DNA from: Oscillatoriales cyanobacterium | GTDB lineage: Bacteria; Cyanobacteriota; Cyanobacteriia; Cyanobacteriales; Microcoleaceae | Assembly: GCA_004292745.1 (NCBI GenBank) | Contig: RDXH01000100.1 | Location: 1-44,324, forward strand | Length of the DNA stretch: 44,324 bases | Direction of reading: 5' to 3' | Shown here: piece by piece, positions 27,059 to 35,542 of the stretch | Position numbering within the stretch: position 1 is the first letter of the stretch | How the letters are laid out: each line of letters opens with the position of its first letter | Made by a program: the position numbers and the translations under genes | Notes under the pieces: model-generated | Database searches by the model: none | What the model was told of the DNA's origin: nothing | What the model saw: only the letters and a program-made list of their open reading frames with translations

Positions 27059-27517
27059 ATGCTGAAAAAAATACTAAGGCAACTTTCTAAATTCGGCAGC
27101 GATGAACACTTTCTGCACTTTACAGAAAGTGTAGAAGTAGTCGTATCGAAAGTTTTATCTCTGGCGATGATTATGGTAATTATCATCAGCGTTTGTGATT
27201 TGCTAATTTATGTAGCAAAAGAATTAATCAATGACCCCCAGACTTTGTTAAAAGACACGCTATTTGTCATCTTTGGGTTATTTTTAAATGTTTTAATCGC
27301 GCTAGAAATCTTAGAAAATATTACAGCTTACCTGAAAAAGCACGTCATTCAAGTAGAATTAGTCATTGTCACTTCTTTAATCGCCGTCTCTCGTAAAATA
27401 ATTATTCTCGATTTAGAAAAGAAAACTGCCGCCGACTTAATCGGTTTAGCTACAGCAATTTTCGCTCTTTCCATTAGTTATTTGATAGTCCGATACACGA
27501 ATAAAGGAAATAATTAA
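27059..27517 (+). CDS. PsiE-like phosphate-starvation-inducible family membrane protein
   Basis: 152 residues with four hydrophobic segments: VVVSKVLSLAMIMVIIISVCDLLIYVA, TLFVIFGLFLNVLIALEILENI, VELVIVTSLIAVSRKIIILDL and LIGLATAIFALSISYLIVRY. The pattern, including ALEILENITAYLKKH and AVSRKIIILD, matches the PsiE/DUF2318-like small membrane proteins usually annotated as phosphate-starvation-inducible PsiE. The molecular function of this family is not established. It lies in the inner membrane by prediction. The ATG at 27059 opens the frame. It stands alone, and the downstream spacer holds a TTATTCC heptamer array. Confidence 0.75.
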   Translation: MLKKILRQLSKFGSDEHFLHFTESVEVVVSKVLSLAMIMVIIISVCDLLIYVAKELINDPQTLLKDTLFVIFGLFLNVLIALEILENITAYLKKHVIQVELVIVTSLIAVSRKIIILDLEKKTAADLIGLATAIFALSISYLIVRYTNKGNN

Positions 27518-27551
27518 TATTCCGGGAATTAGGTCTAGGGAACTTTAAACC

Positions 27552-27586
27552 TTATTCCTTATTCCTTATTCCTTATTCCTTATTCC
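27552..27586 (+). repeat. Heptamer repeat TTATTCC x5
   Basis: Five perfect copies of TTATTCC (35 bp) lie in the spacer between the convergent PsiE-like and rimM genes, just before copy C of the dispersed element. Confidence 0.92.
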
Positions 27587-27597
27587 TTAAATCCGTT

Positions 27598-27692
27598 ATA
27601 TCAAATCCTCTCTTCATCTGAATTATTCATCTATGTATTCTCTCTCTGTGTCCTCTGTGTTCTCTGCGGTTAAATCATTCCGATGCAACGGT
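27598..27692 (-). repeat. Copy C of the dispersed element, reverse orientation and diverged
   Basis: On the minus strand this stretch contains TGCATCG, TGATTTAACCGCAGAGAAC, ACAGAGGACACAGAGAG and GGATTTGATATAAC in that order. The copy at 36227-36340 shows the same order of blocks. Similarity is partial but the order is conserved. Confidence 0.6.
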
Positions 27693-27732
27693 CAACAATA
27701 TTACAAAATCCGTCACTTAACTTTCTGATTCC

Positions 27733-28374
27733 TTAAATTTCATCCAACAAACCAGAAGGAGGAACAATTTCAATTCGACCTTTTTCTAAATCAACAATTG
27801 GAACTATCTCTTTCACAAAAGGAATCAAAACCTTTTTTGTTTGGAGTGGTTTAACACGGGGAGTTTTGCGTTTTTTGCGACGACTATCTTTGTGTTCCAC
27901 CTGTACAGACACAGTTTCTGCTACTTCCGATTCTGCCGCCTTTATCGCCTCCGTTTGATTTAATTCAACTTCCAAAAGGTCATTTCCTGCGGGGATAATA
28001 TCACTGACTTTCCCCAACAGTTCTCCGGTTAATTGATTAAAAACCTCCATCCCAAACAAATCTTGCACATAAAATTCATCGGGTTCTAAGTAAGGTCTCG
28101 ATCCTTTTTGTACAAAAAGTTTGCAGCCCCGCAGCGCCTCAGCAGCATCCCGGCTTTCGACCCCAGCCACCTCTACAGCATACAATCCTTTGCCCGGAAT
28201 GTAGCGACCACCCAAAAATTCGATCGCTTCTGGTTCTGTTTTATTAGGAAACAACAGCCACCGCTTTCCCGGTTCGACAAACCTTTCCGGGAAATCAGAA
28301 TCGGGATATACTCGCACTTCCCCGTATAAACCTTGAGCTGCTACAATTGTACCGATTTCTATCCACTCAGACAT
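27733..28374 (-). CDS. rimM: Ribosome maturation factor RimM
   Basis: 213 residues. RimM binds ribosomal protein S19 and assists assembly of the 30S head. The N-terminal RimM barrel (1-~90) has WIEIGTIVAAQGLYGEVRVYP, the family's diagnostic start, and FPERFVEPGKRWLL. The C-terminal PRC-barrel (from ~98) has EFYVQDLFGMEVF, LGKVSDIIPAGNDLLEV and, after a break, VLIPFVKEIVPIVDLEKGRIEI. A basic insertion (~140-180, DSRRKKRKTPRVK) splits the PRC-barrel and explains the length above the usual ~175; as I recall, cyanobacterial RimM often carries such an insert. It is transcribed leftward and a 79-base spacer separates it from the response regulator upstream. Confidence 0.94.
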   Translation of the reverse strand: MSEWIEIGTIVAAQGLYGEVRVYPDSDFPERFVEPGKRWLLFPNKTEPEAIEFLGGRYIPGKGLYAVEVAGVESRDAAEALRGCKLFVQKGSRPYLEPDEFYVQDLFGMEVFNQLTGELLGKVSDIIPAGNDLLEVELNQTEAIKAAESEVAETVSVQVEHKDSRRKKRKTPRVKPLQTKKVLIPFVKEIVPIVDLEKGRIEIVPPSGLLDEI

Positions 28375-28453
28375 AGATTATTTGTGATGTGTTATTTGTT
28401 AGTAGTTATTTGTGATTGTTGGTTAGCCAACGGACAACTGCCAACTGCCAACT

Positions 28454-29086
28454 TTAAACCAATCCAGTTCTAAGCGCCACAACTGCTGCTTGCACCCGAT
28501 CGTCTACAGCCAACTTATTCATAATACCACGAACATGAGTTTTAATAGTATTTGGACTCAAATAAAGCGCCGCAGCAATTTCAGGATTAGTATTACCTTC
28601 CACCATCAACCTTAACACCTCCAACTCCCGCTGCGACAATTGACCAAAAGTAGTTGTAGACACAGGCACTGGAGGTTTAAGATGTTCAATCACAGTGCGA
28701 GCGATTTGAGGATCGAGGTATGTAGCCCCCTCTGCCGCGGCCGCGATTGCTGCTAACAACCTATCCACAGAAGCACCTTTAATACAATAAGCATCAGCAC
28801 CGCTAGAAAGAGATGCAATAATTTCAGTTTCTGCCATATGGGAAGTCAACATCACTACTCGAACATCGGGTAATTGCGCTTTAATTTGCTGCGTCGCCGC
28901 TATCCCATCCAGCCGTGGCAAACCGATATCCATGACAATAATATCAGGTTTTAGTTTGAGTGCCGCTGCTACTCCTAAATAGCCGTCTTCTGCTTGTCCT
29001 ACTATTTCTATATCTGGGGCATCCGCTAAAACTTGCTCTAGCCCCAGTTGCATCATCGGATCGTCTTCAACAATTAAAATTCTCAT
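28454..29086 (-). CDS. NarL/FixJ-family response regulator
   Basis: 210 residues. Receiver domain 1-~120 with acidic pocket D8/D9, phosphoacceptor D53 (IIVMDIGLP), T81 and K103 (YCIKGAS). LuxR-type helix-turn-helix at ~146-210 (LSQRELEVLRLMVEGNTNPEIAAALYLSPNTIKTHVRGIMNKLAV). All key residues are present, so it should be a phosphorylation-activated DNA-binding regulator. Its gene starts 10 bases after the moeA stop on the same strand, so the two are almost certainly co-transcribed. No cognate kinase is adjacent; the nearest kinase gene is 3.6 kb away. The signal and regulon are unknown. Confidence 0.93.
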   Translation of the reverse strand: MRILIVEDDPMMQLGLEQVLADAPDIEIVGQAEDGYLGVAAALKLKPDIIVMDIGLPRLDGIAATQQIKAQLPDVRVVMLTSHMAETEIIASLSSGADAYCIKGASVDRLLAAIAAAAEGATYLDPQIARTVIEHLKPPVPVSTTTFGQLSQRELEVLRLMVEGNTNPEIAAALYLSPNTIKTHVRGIMNKLAVDDRVQAAVVALRTGLV

Positions 29087-29096
29087 AGTTAAATAA

Positions 29097-30371
29097 CTAA
29101 TGACTAACTTTTAAAACATCAACAAATTCTCCTGCTAAAAGCCAGGTTTCCGTTGGTGGCAAAACTGCCAAACCAGTCGTATTTGCCAAGTTAATTAAAT
29201 TCGCTGAATTTTGGCTGCCACTGGCTGGTTCAAATTCCCATACTCCGGCCACTAAATACAATTTACCCCAAACATAGGTCTCCCGCTGACCTTGCGATCG
29301 CAATTCCACATGACATCGAGCCCGCACCAACTCTGGCCCCCAAGCATCCGCCCCAACTCCAGAAATTTTTCTCAACGCAGGTACCACAAACCGCCAACAA
29401 CATACTAACGCTGAAACCGGATTTCCCGGCAAACCAAAATAAAGACAATCAGAAGTCATCATCGGTGAATCCGATTTGTTTTCATCTCGTTTAAACTGAG
29501 CAACCGTCAAAGGCTTACCCGGTTTAATAGCCACAGAGCGAATGTGAATTTTCCCTCCCAAATCCGCCAATATTTGCTCAACATAATCATATTCTCCTAC
29601 CGAAATTCCACCTGTAGAAAGCACTACATCTGCTGTTAAAATAGCCTGACTGATTGCTTTTGTTAGTTCCTGCTGATTATCTGGAATTATCCCCAATCTT
29701 ATCACTTCACATCCCATTTGTGTCAGCAAAACAGTCAAAGCATACTGATTCGAGTCTACCAATTTACCAGGTGACAAAGGTTTGTCTGGTGAGATCAATT
29801 CATCCCCAGTCGAAAAAATCGCCACCCGCACTCGCCGATAAACCTGCACTTGAATACACTGTGCAGTTGCTAACACTGCGATTTCCGAAGCATTGATAAC
29901 AGTACCTGGATTTAATAAAGGAGTTCCTGCTTGATAAAAAGCGCCTTTGTGGCGGACAAAAGCGTGAGGTTTACCAGGAGCAACCAGGATTAAAATGCGA
30001 TCGCCCTCACGCCTAGTTTCCTCCTGCATTACCACCGTATCAGCACCTGCGGGCATCATCCCACCCGTAAAAATCCGCGCCGCTTGTCCCGGTTGTACAG
30101 TATATTGAGGCTGATATCCCGCCGGAATCTCTTCAACTATCTCAAGGGCGACAGGTTTGTCACTGTTGCAATTTTCCACATCAGCAAACCGCACCGCATA
30201 GCCATCCATTGCCGAATTATCCCAATAGGGAAAATCCAGGGAACTTGTGACAGTTGCAGCCAAAACTCGCCCCGATGCAGCCAGCAAATCTACAGTTTCT
30301 ACATCCTGCTGACTGCATCGGGGCTGTGCTAAATTTAGTACGATCGCTTCTGCTTCTTTCACTGACAGCAT
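29097..30371 (-). CDS. moeA: Molybdopterin molybdenumtransferase
   Basis: 424 residues. MoeA inserts molybdate into adenylylated molybdopterin, the last general step of molybdenum cofactor synthesis; NarB, encoded nearby, depends on this cofactor. Family signatures: PYWDNSAMDGYAVR, ARIFTGGMMPAGADTVVMQE, FSTGDELISPDKPLSPGKL, VLSTGGISVGEYDYVEQIL, IKPGKPLTVAQF and FGLPGNPVSALVC. Length matches the family (~400-420). A Shine-Dalgarno-like AGGAGA precedes the ATG at 30371. It forms a two-gene unit with the response regulator and is divergent from the membrane protein gene at 30487. Confidence 0.96.
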   Translation of the reverse strand: MLSVKEAEAIVLNLAQPRCSQQDVETVDLLAASGRVLAATVTSSLDFPYWDNSAMDGYAVRFADVENCNSDKPVALEIVEEIPAGYQPQYTVQPGQAARIFTGGMMPAGADTVVMQEETRREGDRILILVAPGKPHAFVRHKGAFYQAGTPLLNPGTVINASEIAVLATAQCIQVQVYRRVRVAIFSTGDELISPDKPLSPGKLVDSNQYALTVLLTQMGCEVIRLGIIPDNQQELTKAISQAILTADVVLSTGGISVGEYDYVEQILADLGGKIHIRSVAIKPGKPLTVAQFKRDENKSDSPMMTSDCLYFGLPGNPVSALVCCWRFVVPALRKISGVGADAWGPELVRARCHVELRSQGQRETYVWGKLYLVAGVWEFEPASGSQNSANLINLANTTGLAVLPPTETWLLAGEFVDVLKVSH

Positions 30372-30486
30372 TACTGTCTCCTGGTTTTGATAACACTCTC
30401 ATTAGTTTAGCAAAAAAACGACCTAGTGGAGTGATATAATTTTTTTGTACTTCGACGGTCAAATCGCAGTTTTCTGTAAAGTGCTT

Positions 30487-31098
30487 ATGACTATCTCTCG
30501 CTCTGTTGTCAAACTAAACTGTTTATCATTATTGCTGGTTGTAGGGCTGATAATTATCACTCAATATTCGGGTTTGAAAGTCAGCGATTTATTCTTTAAC
30601 CCTTATTTTTCCCCCAATCCAAATGTCGCATTACTAACTCGGACATTCCAGATTTTATGCGCAGTGCCAGTCATTGTTTGTACTTTCACCTATGGATTAG
30701 CAAAAAGTAGCCACCCCCGCAATTTAGGAAATAAATTTATTTTATTTTCTGCCTTGTTAACTGGTGGATTTTTGCTAAATGAAATTTACCGAATCCATAT
30801 ATATATGATAGGGGTAGGGATTCCCAAACTGGGAGTATGTCTTCTGTATGCTATTGTTTTGTCTTCCTATGGATGGTTTTTTCAGCGAGAACTTCAGTTG
30901 ACTCCCTACAAAATATTGTTAGTTGGTTTGGGATTGTTGTTTTTGGCGATCGGGATTGATACTCTCAAATTAAAAAGCCAGATACTTGCCAGTTTACTAG
31001 AAGGAGTTCCTAAATTGTTTAGCGAAATCAACATTGCCTTTTATTATTGGTATGTGTGTAAGTGTTTCCTGCAAAAAACTTCTCTATCAATCGATTAA
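30487..31098 (+). CDS. Membrane protein of unknown function
   Basis: 204 residues from the ATG at 30487; a TTG at 30445 would add 14 residues but is less likely. At least five hydrophobic segments are visible: LSLLLVVGLIIITQY, FQILCAVPVIVCTFTYGLA, FILFSALLTGGFLLN, GVCLLYAIVLSSYGWFF and ILLVGLGLLFLAIGIDTL. A TATAAT at 30435-30440, ~47 bases before the start, is a plausible -10 element, giving divergent transcription from moeA. I recognise no family, and nothing in the neighbours suggests a specific job. Confidence 0.7.
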   Translation: MTISRSVVKLNCLSLLLVVGLIIITQYSGLKVSDLFFNPYFSPNPNVALLTRTFQILCAVPVIVCTFTYGLAKSSHPRNLGNKFILFSALLTGGFLLNEIYRIHIYMIGVGIPKLGVCLLYAIVLSSYGWFFQRELQLTPYKILLVGLGLLFLAIGIDTLKLKSQILASLLEGVPKLFSEINIAFYYWYVCKCFLQKTSLSID

Positions 31099-31241
31099 AA
31101 ACTAAGTATAATCATGTGATACAATAGAATAGGCAAGGACAAAAAAGTCAACTCAAAACCTTTTAACCAGATTAATATTTACAGTATCTGCATCGTCATT
31201 CATCTGCGTCCCAAAAAATCCAACGCATCCTATAAAAGACC

Positions 31242-31820
31242 ATGATAGCAGCCACCATCAACTTTAATGCGATCGCCCAAATCACCGATGACCAATTTTA
31301 TCAACTGTGTCGCCAAAACCCCGATGTCAAATTTGAACGCAACGCCCAAGGAGAAATAATCGTCATGTCACCGACTGGAGGAGAAACCGGAAGTTACAAT
31401 TTTGAAATAGCAACGGATTTTGGAATTTGGAACCGACAAACCAAACTGGGAATTTGTTTCGATTCTTCAACTTGTTTCAAATTACCAAGCGGTGCAAATC
31501 GTTCTCCCGATGTTTCTTGGATTAAACAAGAAAGATGGGACGCACTAACTGCCGAAGAAAAACAAAAATTTCCTCCGATAGCCCCAGATTTTGTCTTGGA
31601 ATTAATGTCACCAACAGACAGTCTCAAACAAACCCAAGACAAAATGCAAGAATACATGAATAATAGAGTAAAATTAGGCTGGTTAATTAACCGCAAAACC
31701 CGCATAGTCGAAATCTACCGTCAAGGACAAGCAGTAGAAATACTGGAATCTCCCGCAGAACTATCAGGAGAGGATGTTCTGCCCGGTTTCGTGCTAAACT
31801 TGCAGCTAGTGTGGCAATAA
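31242..31820 (+). CDS. Uma2-family (DUF820) endonuclease-like protein
   Basis: 192 residues of the Uma2/DUF820 family, PD-(D/E)XK-fold proteins expanded in cyanobacteria. Seen here: N-terminal TDDQFYQLCRQNPDVKFERNAQGEIIVMSPTGGETG, the putative catalytic SPDVSWIKQERW, FVLELMSPTDSLKQTQDKMQEY and a C-terminal LGWLINRKTRIVEIYRQGQAVE. The conserved Asp and Glu positions (SPDV, LEL) and a downstream Asn/Lys region are present, so the active site looks intact. The physiological role of the family is unclear; links to mobile elements and defence have been suggested but not shown for this type. It appears monocistronic. Confidence 0.88.
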   Translation: MIAATINFNAIAQITDDQFYQLCRQNPDVKFERNAQGEIIVMSPTGGETGSYNFEIATDFGIWNRQTKLGICFDSSTCFKLPSGANRSPDVSWIKQERWDALTAEEKQKFPPIAPDFVLELMSPTDSLKQTQDKMQEYMNNRVKLGWLINRKTRIVEIYRQGQAVEILESPAELSGEDVLPGFVLNLQLVWQ

Positions 31821-32056
31821 CCATAAATCTGGCATCTATAATAGACCTCTCCCATAATTAATTGTTGTGGAACAGGCATCCTGCCAGTTATTGACTATCT
31901 TTTTGGGATATATCTAGTGAGTCGTGAAACTCTATTCTCTTTCCGTTCTTCGCGTTCTTCGCGTCTTCGCGGTTCGTTTAAAACTTTTTTTTCACAACTC
32001 GTGCAAGACTGGCTGTATCAGCATTTATTTGCATTCATCTGCGTTAAAAAAATCCA

Positions 32057-32680
32057 ATGGAAACTAAAGACACAAATTCCCTAACAGCGGAACAACACAA
32101 ACAGAAAATGCGCCGCCGCCAAGAAGTCCAATCTGAGCGCATCGCTAATTCATCCAAAGAAAAAGGTTTAATTATAGTCAATACTGGTAACGGGAAAGGG
32201 AAAACTACCGCTGCTTTGGGTATGGTAGTGCGATCGCTCGGTCACGGATATCGCGTCGCCATAGTACAATTTATCAAGGGAGCCTGGGAACCAGCAGAAA
32301 AAGCCGTGTTTGAAATGTGGGAAAATCAGCTAGAATTTCATGCCATGGGAGAAGGCTTTACCTGGGATACACAAGACAGGGACAGAGATATAGAAACAGC
32401 TCAAAAAGCCTGGGATAAAGCTCTAACTTTTATCTGCAATCCTGAATTCAGATTAGTCCTCCTAGATGAAGTTAATATAGCATTAAAACTGGGTTATTTG
32501 CAAATAGAACAAGTATTAGCAGGATTAGAACAAAAACCCGAAAATACTCATGTTATTTTGACAGGTAGAGGTGCGCCTTCTGCACTCATTGAATGTGCGG
32601 ATTTAGTGACAGAAATGAGTTTAGTTAAGCATCCATTTCGAGAACAAGGAATTAAAGCTCAGGCAGGCATTGAGTATTAA
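32057..32680 (+). CDS. cobO: Cob(I)yrinic acid a,c-diamide adenosyltransferase (CobO/BtuR type)
   Basis: 207 residues. Transfers the adenosyl group of ATP to the cobalt of corrinoids, forming adenosylcobalamin precursors in the cytoplasm. The P-loop GNGKGKTT is at 44-51, followed by AALGMVVRSLGHGYRVAIVQFIKG, the Walker B-like LVLLDEVNIALKLGYL and the family's VILTGRGAPSALIECADLVTEM. The C-terminal KHPFREQGIKAQAGIEY is also characteristic. Length fits the CobA/CobO family (~200). No other cobalamin genes are adjacent, which is common in cyanobacteria. The upstream spacer (31821-32056) has TTCTTCGCG repeats but no riboswitch that I can recognise. Confidence 0.95.
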   Translation: METKDTNSLTAEQHKQKMRRRQEVQSERIANSSKEKGLIIVNTGNGKGKTTAALGMVVRSLGHGYRVAIVQFIKGAWEPAEKAVFEMWENQLEFHAMGEGFTWDTQDRDRDIETAQKAWDKALTFICNPEFRLVLLDEVNIALKLGYLQIEQVLAGLEQKPENTHVILTGRGAPSALIECADLVTEMSLVKHPFREQGIKAQAGIEY

Positions 32681-32715
32681 TCACTATGGGATAAATTCTG
32701 CTCTCCCCAATCGAT

Positions 32716-35295
32716 TTATAACCCAGCAGATAACATTAAAGTAAAAGTTGACCCCTTACCCAGCTCGCTCTGCACCGTAATTTCTCCCCCTAGCATCTGA
32801 GCATATTTCTGGCCTATTGCTAAACCCAAACCAGTACCTCCGTACTTGCGGGTAGTCGAAGCATCAGCTTGAGTAAAAGGTTGAAATAACTTCTTTACCT
32901 GTTGGGCATTCATCCCAATCCCAGTATCGATACACTTAAAAATTAAACAGTCATAATCCCATGGATTTTCTGCGTTTTTAATTCTTTCCACCCTGAGTGT
33001 CACTGTCCCATTCTGCGTAAACTTAGCTGCATTGCTAAGTAAATTTAGTAAAATTTGAATAAGTTTAGTTCGGTCAGAGTTGATGACACCTATATTGAGA
33101 TCGAACTCAATTTTAAAGCGATTTTTGTTCCTCAAAAATAAAGGCTCAATAGTTGTTTTTACTTGTTGAATAGCAGCCGACAAGTCAAAAGTTTCTAAAA
33201 CAAGTTCCATGCGCCCTGCTTCAATTTTTGATAAATCTAGAATATCATTGATTAATCCTAATAAATGATTTCCTGCACTGTGAATTTTTTCCAAATCTAT
33301 TACAAAATCATCTTCCCCCAATTCCAAGGCATCTTCTTGTAGAATTTCACTGTAGCCAATAATTGCATTTAGAGGAGTTCGCAGTTCGTGGCTCATGTTA
33401 GCCAAAAACTGACTTTTAGCCAAATTAGCTGCTTCTGCGGCTTCCTTCGCCTGATAAAGTTCTGTCTCAGCTTGCAAGCGCTCCGTAACGTCCTGAGCTA
33501 ACACTAACTCAGCTTTCCTGTTGTCAAATACTAACTCGTAAGAATTAATTTCTACATCTATAATCTCACCATTTTTCTTTTGGTGTTGACCGACGCTTAT
33601 CGAAGTTATTTCCCCATCTACTAGAGGTAGATTTTCGATCAATTTAGGTGAATTTTCAGGAGCCATAATTTCCACAACAGTCATGGTGATAAACTCCTCA
33701 CGAGTGTAACCGTAGTGTTCAATAGCTGCCTGATTTACAGCTATAAATTCAAGAGTTTTTAAATCGTAAACCCACATCGGATGGGGATTTTTTTTAAATA
33801 AAAGTCGGTAGCGTTCTTCCGATGCTCGCAGTTCGGCTTCAGCCTGTTTGCGTTCGGTAATGTCGCGGACAACGGTGCAAATAATCTCCCGGCCACCGTA
33901 GGAAATCACACTCCCGCTTACTTCTACATCCACGCAGGAACCGTCTCGGCGACGGTAGAGAACTTCGCCAATTCGGAATTGTTTGTCCGCTAGTAGGAAC
34001 TCAATATTGGTGTCAATCAGCTCTTTCGAGTAGGCCACTATATCGTAAATAGTCAGTTGCGAAATCACATCGGGGCTGTAATCTAGCAATTTTCTAAATG
34101 CTGTATTCGCTTCCAAAAGGCGTTGGGTTTTAGCATCCCAGAGGAAGATACAGTCTGTAGCCTGCTCGACTACAGCTCCGTACCGTGCTTTTTCCTCTAT
34201 TTGCTCGTTTTCAGCGGTGGCGATCGCACTGAGCATTCCGTTGATAGTATAAGCAAGGTCGGACAACTCATCTTCACCAACCACCGGTAGTCGCAGCGAC
34301 AAATCTTGGCTAGCACTGACGCGACTGACTCCTTTGGCCAAATCGCTCAGCCGAGAAAGCACCAGATATTCCAGTAGCAGCAGAGTGCAGCCGATAAAAC
34401 CGATTCCCGCCAACCCTACAGACACCAGAAGATATAGCAGACTTTTTTGACCTTGGCGATAGGTTTCTCTGGGGATGTCCACCCGTAATAGCAGCGCGGG
34501 TTGGTTGTAAATATCATTGACTACAGCGTAACCCGCCATCGAATCTTCGCTCACAGCACGCACAAAAATCGATTTTTTTCCCGAAAATTTCGCCCGCGCT
34601 TTTTGGAAGTCAGCAGGCAAGTCCGGCTCATTAATACTGTGTACAATCAACGGTAGGCGAGTTATTTTAGAAAGCTTCGCAATGCCAACAGCGTCCAAAT
34701 TTCGCCCAAACAGCAGGGTCCCTCGAATCGGTCCTGTGCTTTTAGTAGTAACAATGGGTCGAGAACTAATCAGCACCGGCCCAGAAGGCATCAACATGAC
34801 ACCAGCCAGGCTGCTGTCGGGGTTGGGGTGCTGCAACAATGGGTCTTTTAGAGAAATGTGCTGTTTTAATGTTTCTGGAACAGGCCTTAGTTGCAGCTTT
34901 TTGGTGTCTAAACCAGTACCGTAAACAATCTTGCCAGAAGTATTGACAAATACGGCAATATTAACTCTCAAATTAGCCAACCCTTCTGGCACTAGATTGG
35001 AGGCAATGAATTCTTTGTTGCGATTTTGGATGAAAGCATAGGTATCATCCCATGCTGACCAGTCTGCAAAGCGGGAGTTGAAGTCATCTGCGGTTTGACT
35101 GAAGACATTGAGCACTCCTTGGACAACCTGAGTGGCTTCCTGTTCCTCGGCTTTGACTAAGCTACCCAACAGGATGCGGGAGGATGTGGCGTACAGAACA
35201 CCAGTCAATCCAGCAATGGTAATCCCAACTATCGAGAGTGTCTTCCGACGCAGTTTCATGTTGCCGAGTATAGTTTGTCGGTCTGAAAGTTTCAA
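32716..35295 (-). CDS. CHASE4-HAMP-PAS-PAS sensor histidine kinase
   Basis: 859 residues. Residues ~18-41 are a first membrane helix; ~60-280 an extracytoplasmic CHASE4 domain (FADWSAWDDTYAFIQNRNKEFIASNL is diagnostic); ~287-310 a second helix (LLYLLVSVGLAGIGFIGCTLLLL); then HAMP (~315-365). Two PAS domains with PAC tails follow (~375-490 and ~495-610), then HisKA with phospho-histidine H636 in NMSHELRTPLNAIIGY, and HATPase_c with NLLSNAAKFT, DTGIGM and GGTGLGLAI. It senses an unknown external signal at the inner membrane. No response regulator is adjacent and no receiver domain is fused, so it is an orphan. The start may instead be M13 (MKLRRKTLSIVGIT). Confidence 0.94.
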   Translation of the reverse strand: MKLSDRQTILGNMKLRRKTLSIVGITIAGLTGVLYATSSRILLGSLVKAEEQEATQVVQGVLNVFSQTADDFNSRFADWSAWDDTYAFIQNRNKEFIASNLVPEGLANLRVNIAVFVNTSGKIVYGTGLDTKKLQLRPVPETLKQHISLKDPLLQHPNPDSSLAGVMLMPSGPVLISSRPIVTTKSTGPIRGTLLFGRNLDAVGIAKLSKITRLPLIVHSINEPDLPADFQKARAKFSGKKSIFVRAVSEDSMAGYAVVNDIYNQPALLLRVDIPRETYRQGQKSLLYLLVSVGLAGIGFIGCTLLLLEYLVLSRLSDLAKGVSRVSASQDLSLRLPVVGEDELSDLAYTINGMLSAIATAENEQIEEKARYGAVVEQATDCIFLWDAKTQRLLEANTAFRKLLDYSPDVISQLTIYDIVAYSKELIDTNIEFLLADKQFRIGEVLYRRRDGSCVDVEVSGSVISYGGREIICTVVRDITERKQAEAELRASEERYRLLFKKNPHPMWVYDLKTLEFIAVNQAAIEHYGYTREEFITMTVVEIMAPENSPKLIENLPLVDGEITSISVGQHQKKNGEIIDVEINSYELVFDNRKAELVLAQDVTERLQAETELYQAKEAAEAANLAKSQFLANMSHELRTPLNAIIGYSEILQEDALELGEDDFVIDLEKIHSAGNHLLGLINDILDLSKIEAGRMELVLETFDLSAAIQQVKTTIEPLFLRNKNRFKIEFDLNIGVINSDRTKLIQILLNLLSNAAKFTQNGTVTLRVERIKNAENPWDYDCLIFKCIDTGIGMNAQQVKKLFQPFTQADASTTRKYGGTGLGLAIGQKYAQMLGGEITVQSELGKGSTFTLMLSAGL

Positions 35296-35542
35296 CTTAG
35301 GAGCAACTTTACCGCAGTTAGTTGAACTATGACTGCTGATTTGCCCAAGTTTGACTTGTTAAGCAGTATACAGTTTAAATATTGTGACTTCAGGTATTCA
35401 GATCACAGCTATGTTGTCGGTAAAGAAAGCCGTTTTTAGGAAAAATCAGGAATTTGACCAGGAAGCATCCAGGAATTAACGGGGGTTTGTCAGCATTTTT
35501 GAGAGAGCCCAATTTTCGCTGACTCAGATGGTAATGCCGGGG

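Noticed and set aside
31821-32056. Cobalamin riboswitch upstream of cobO
   Set aside because: I could not find the conserved B12-box core; the stretch has simple TTCTTCGCG repeats.
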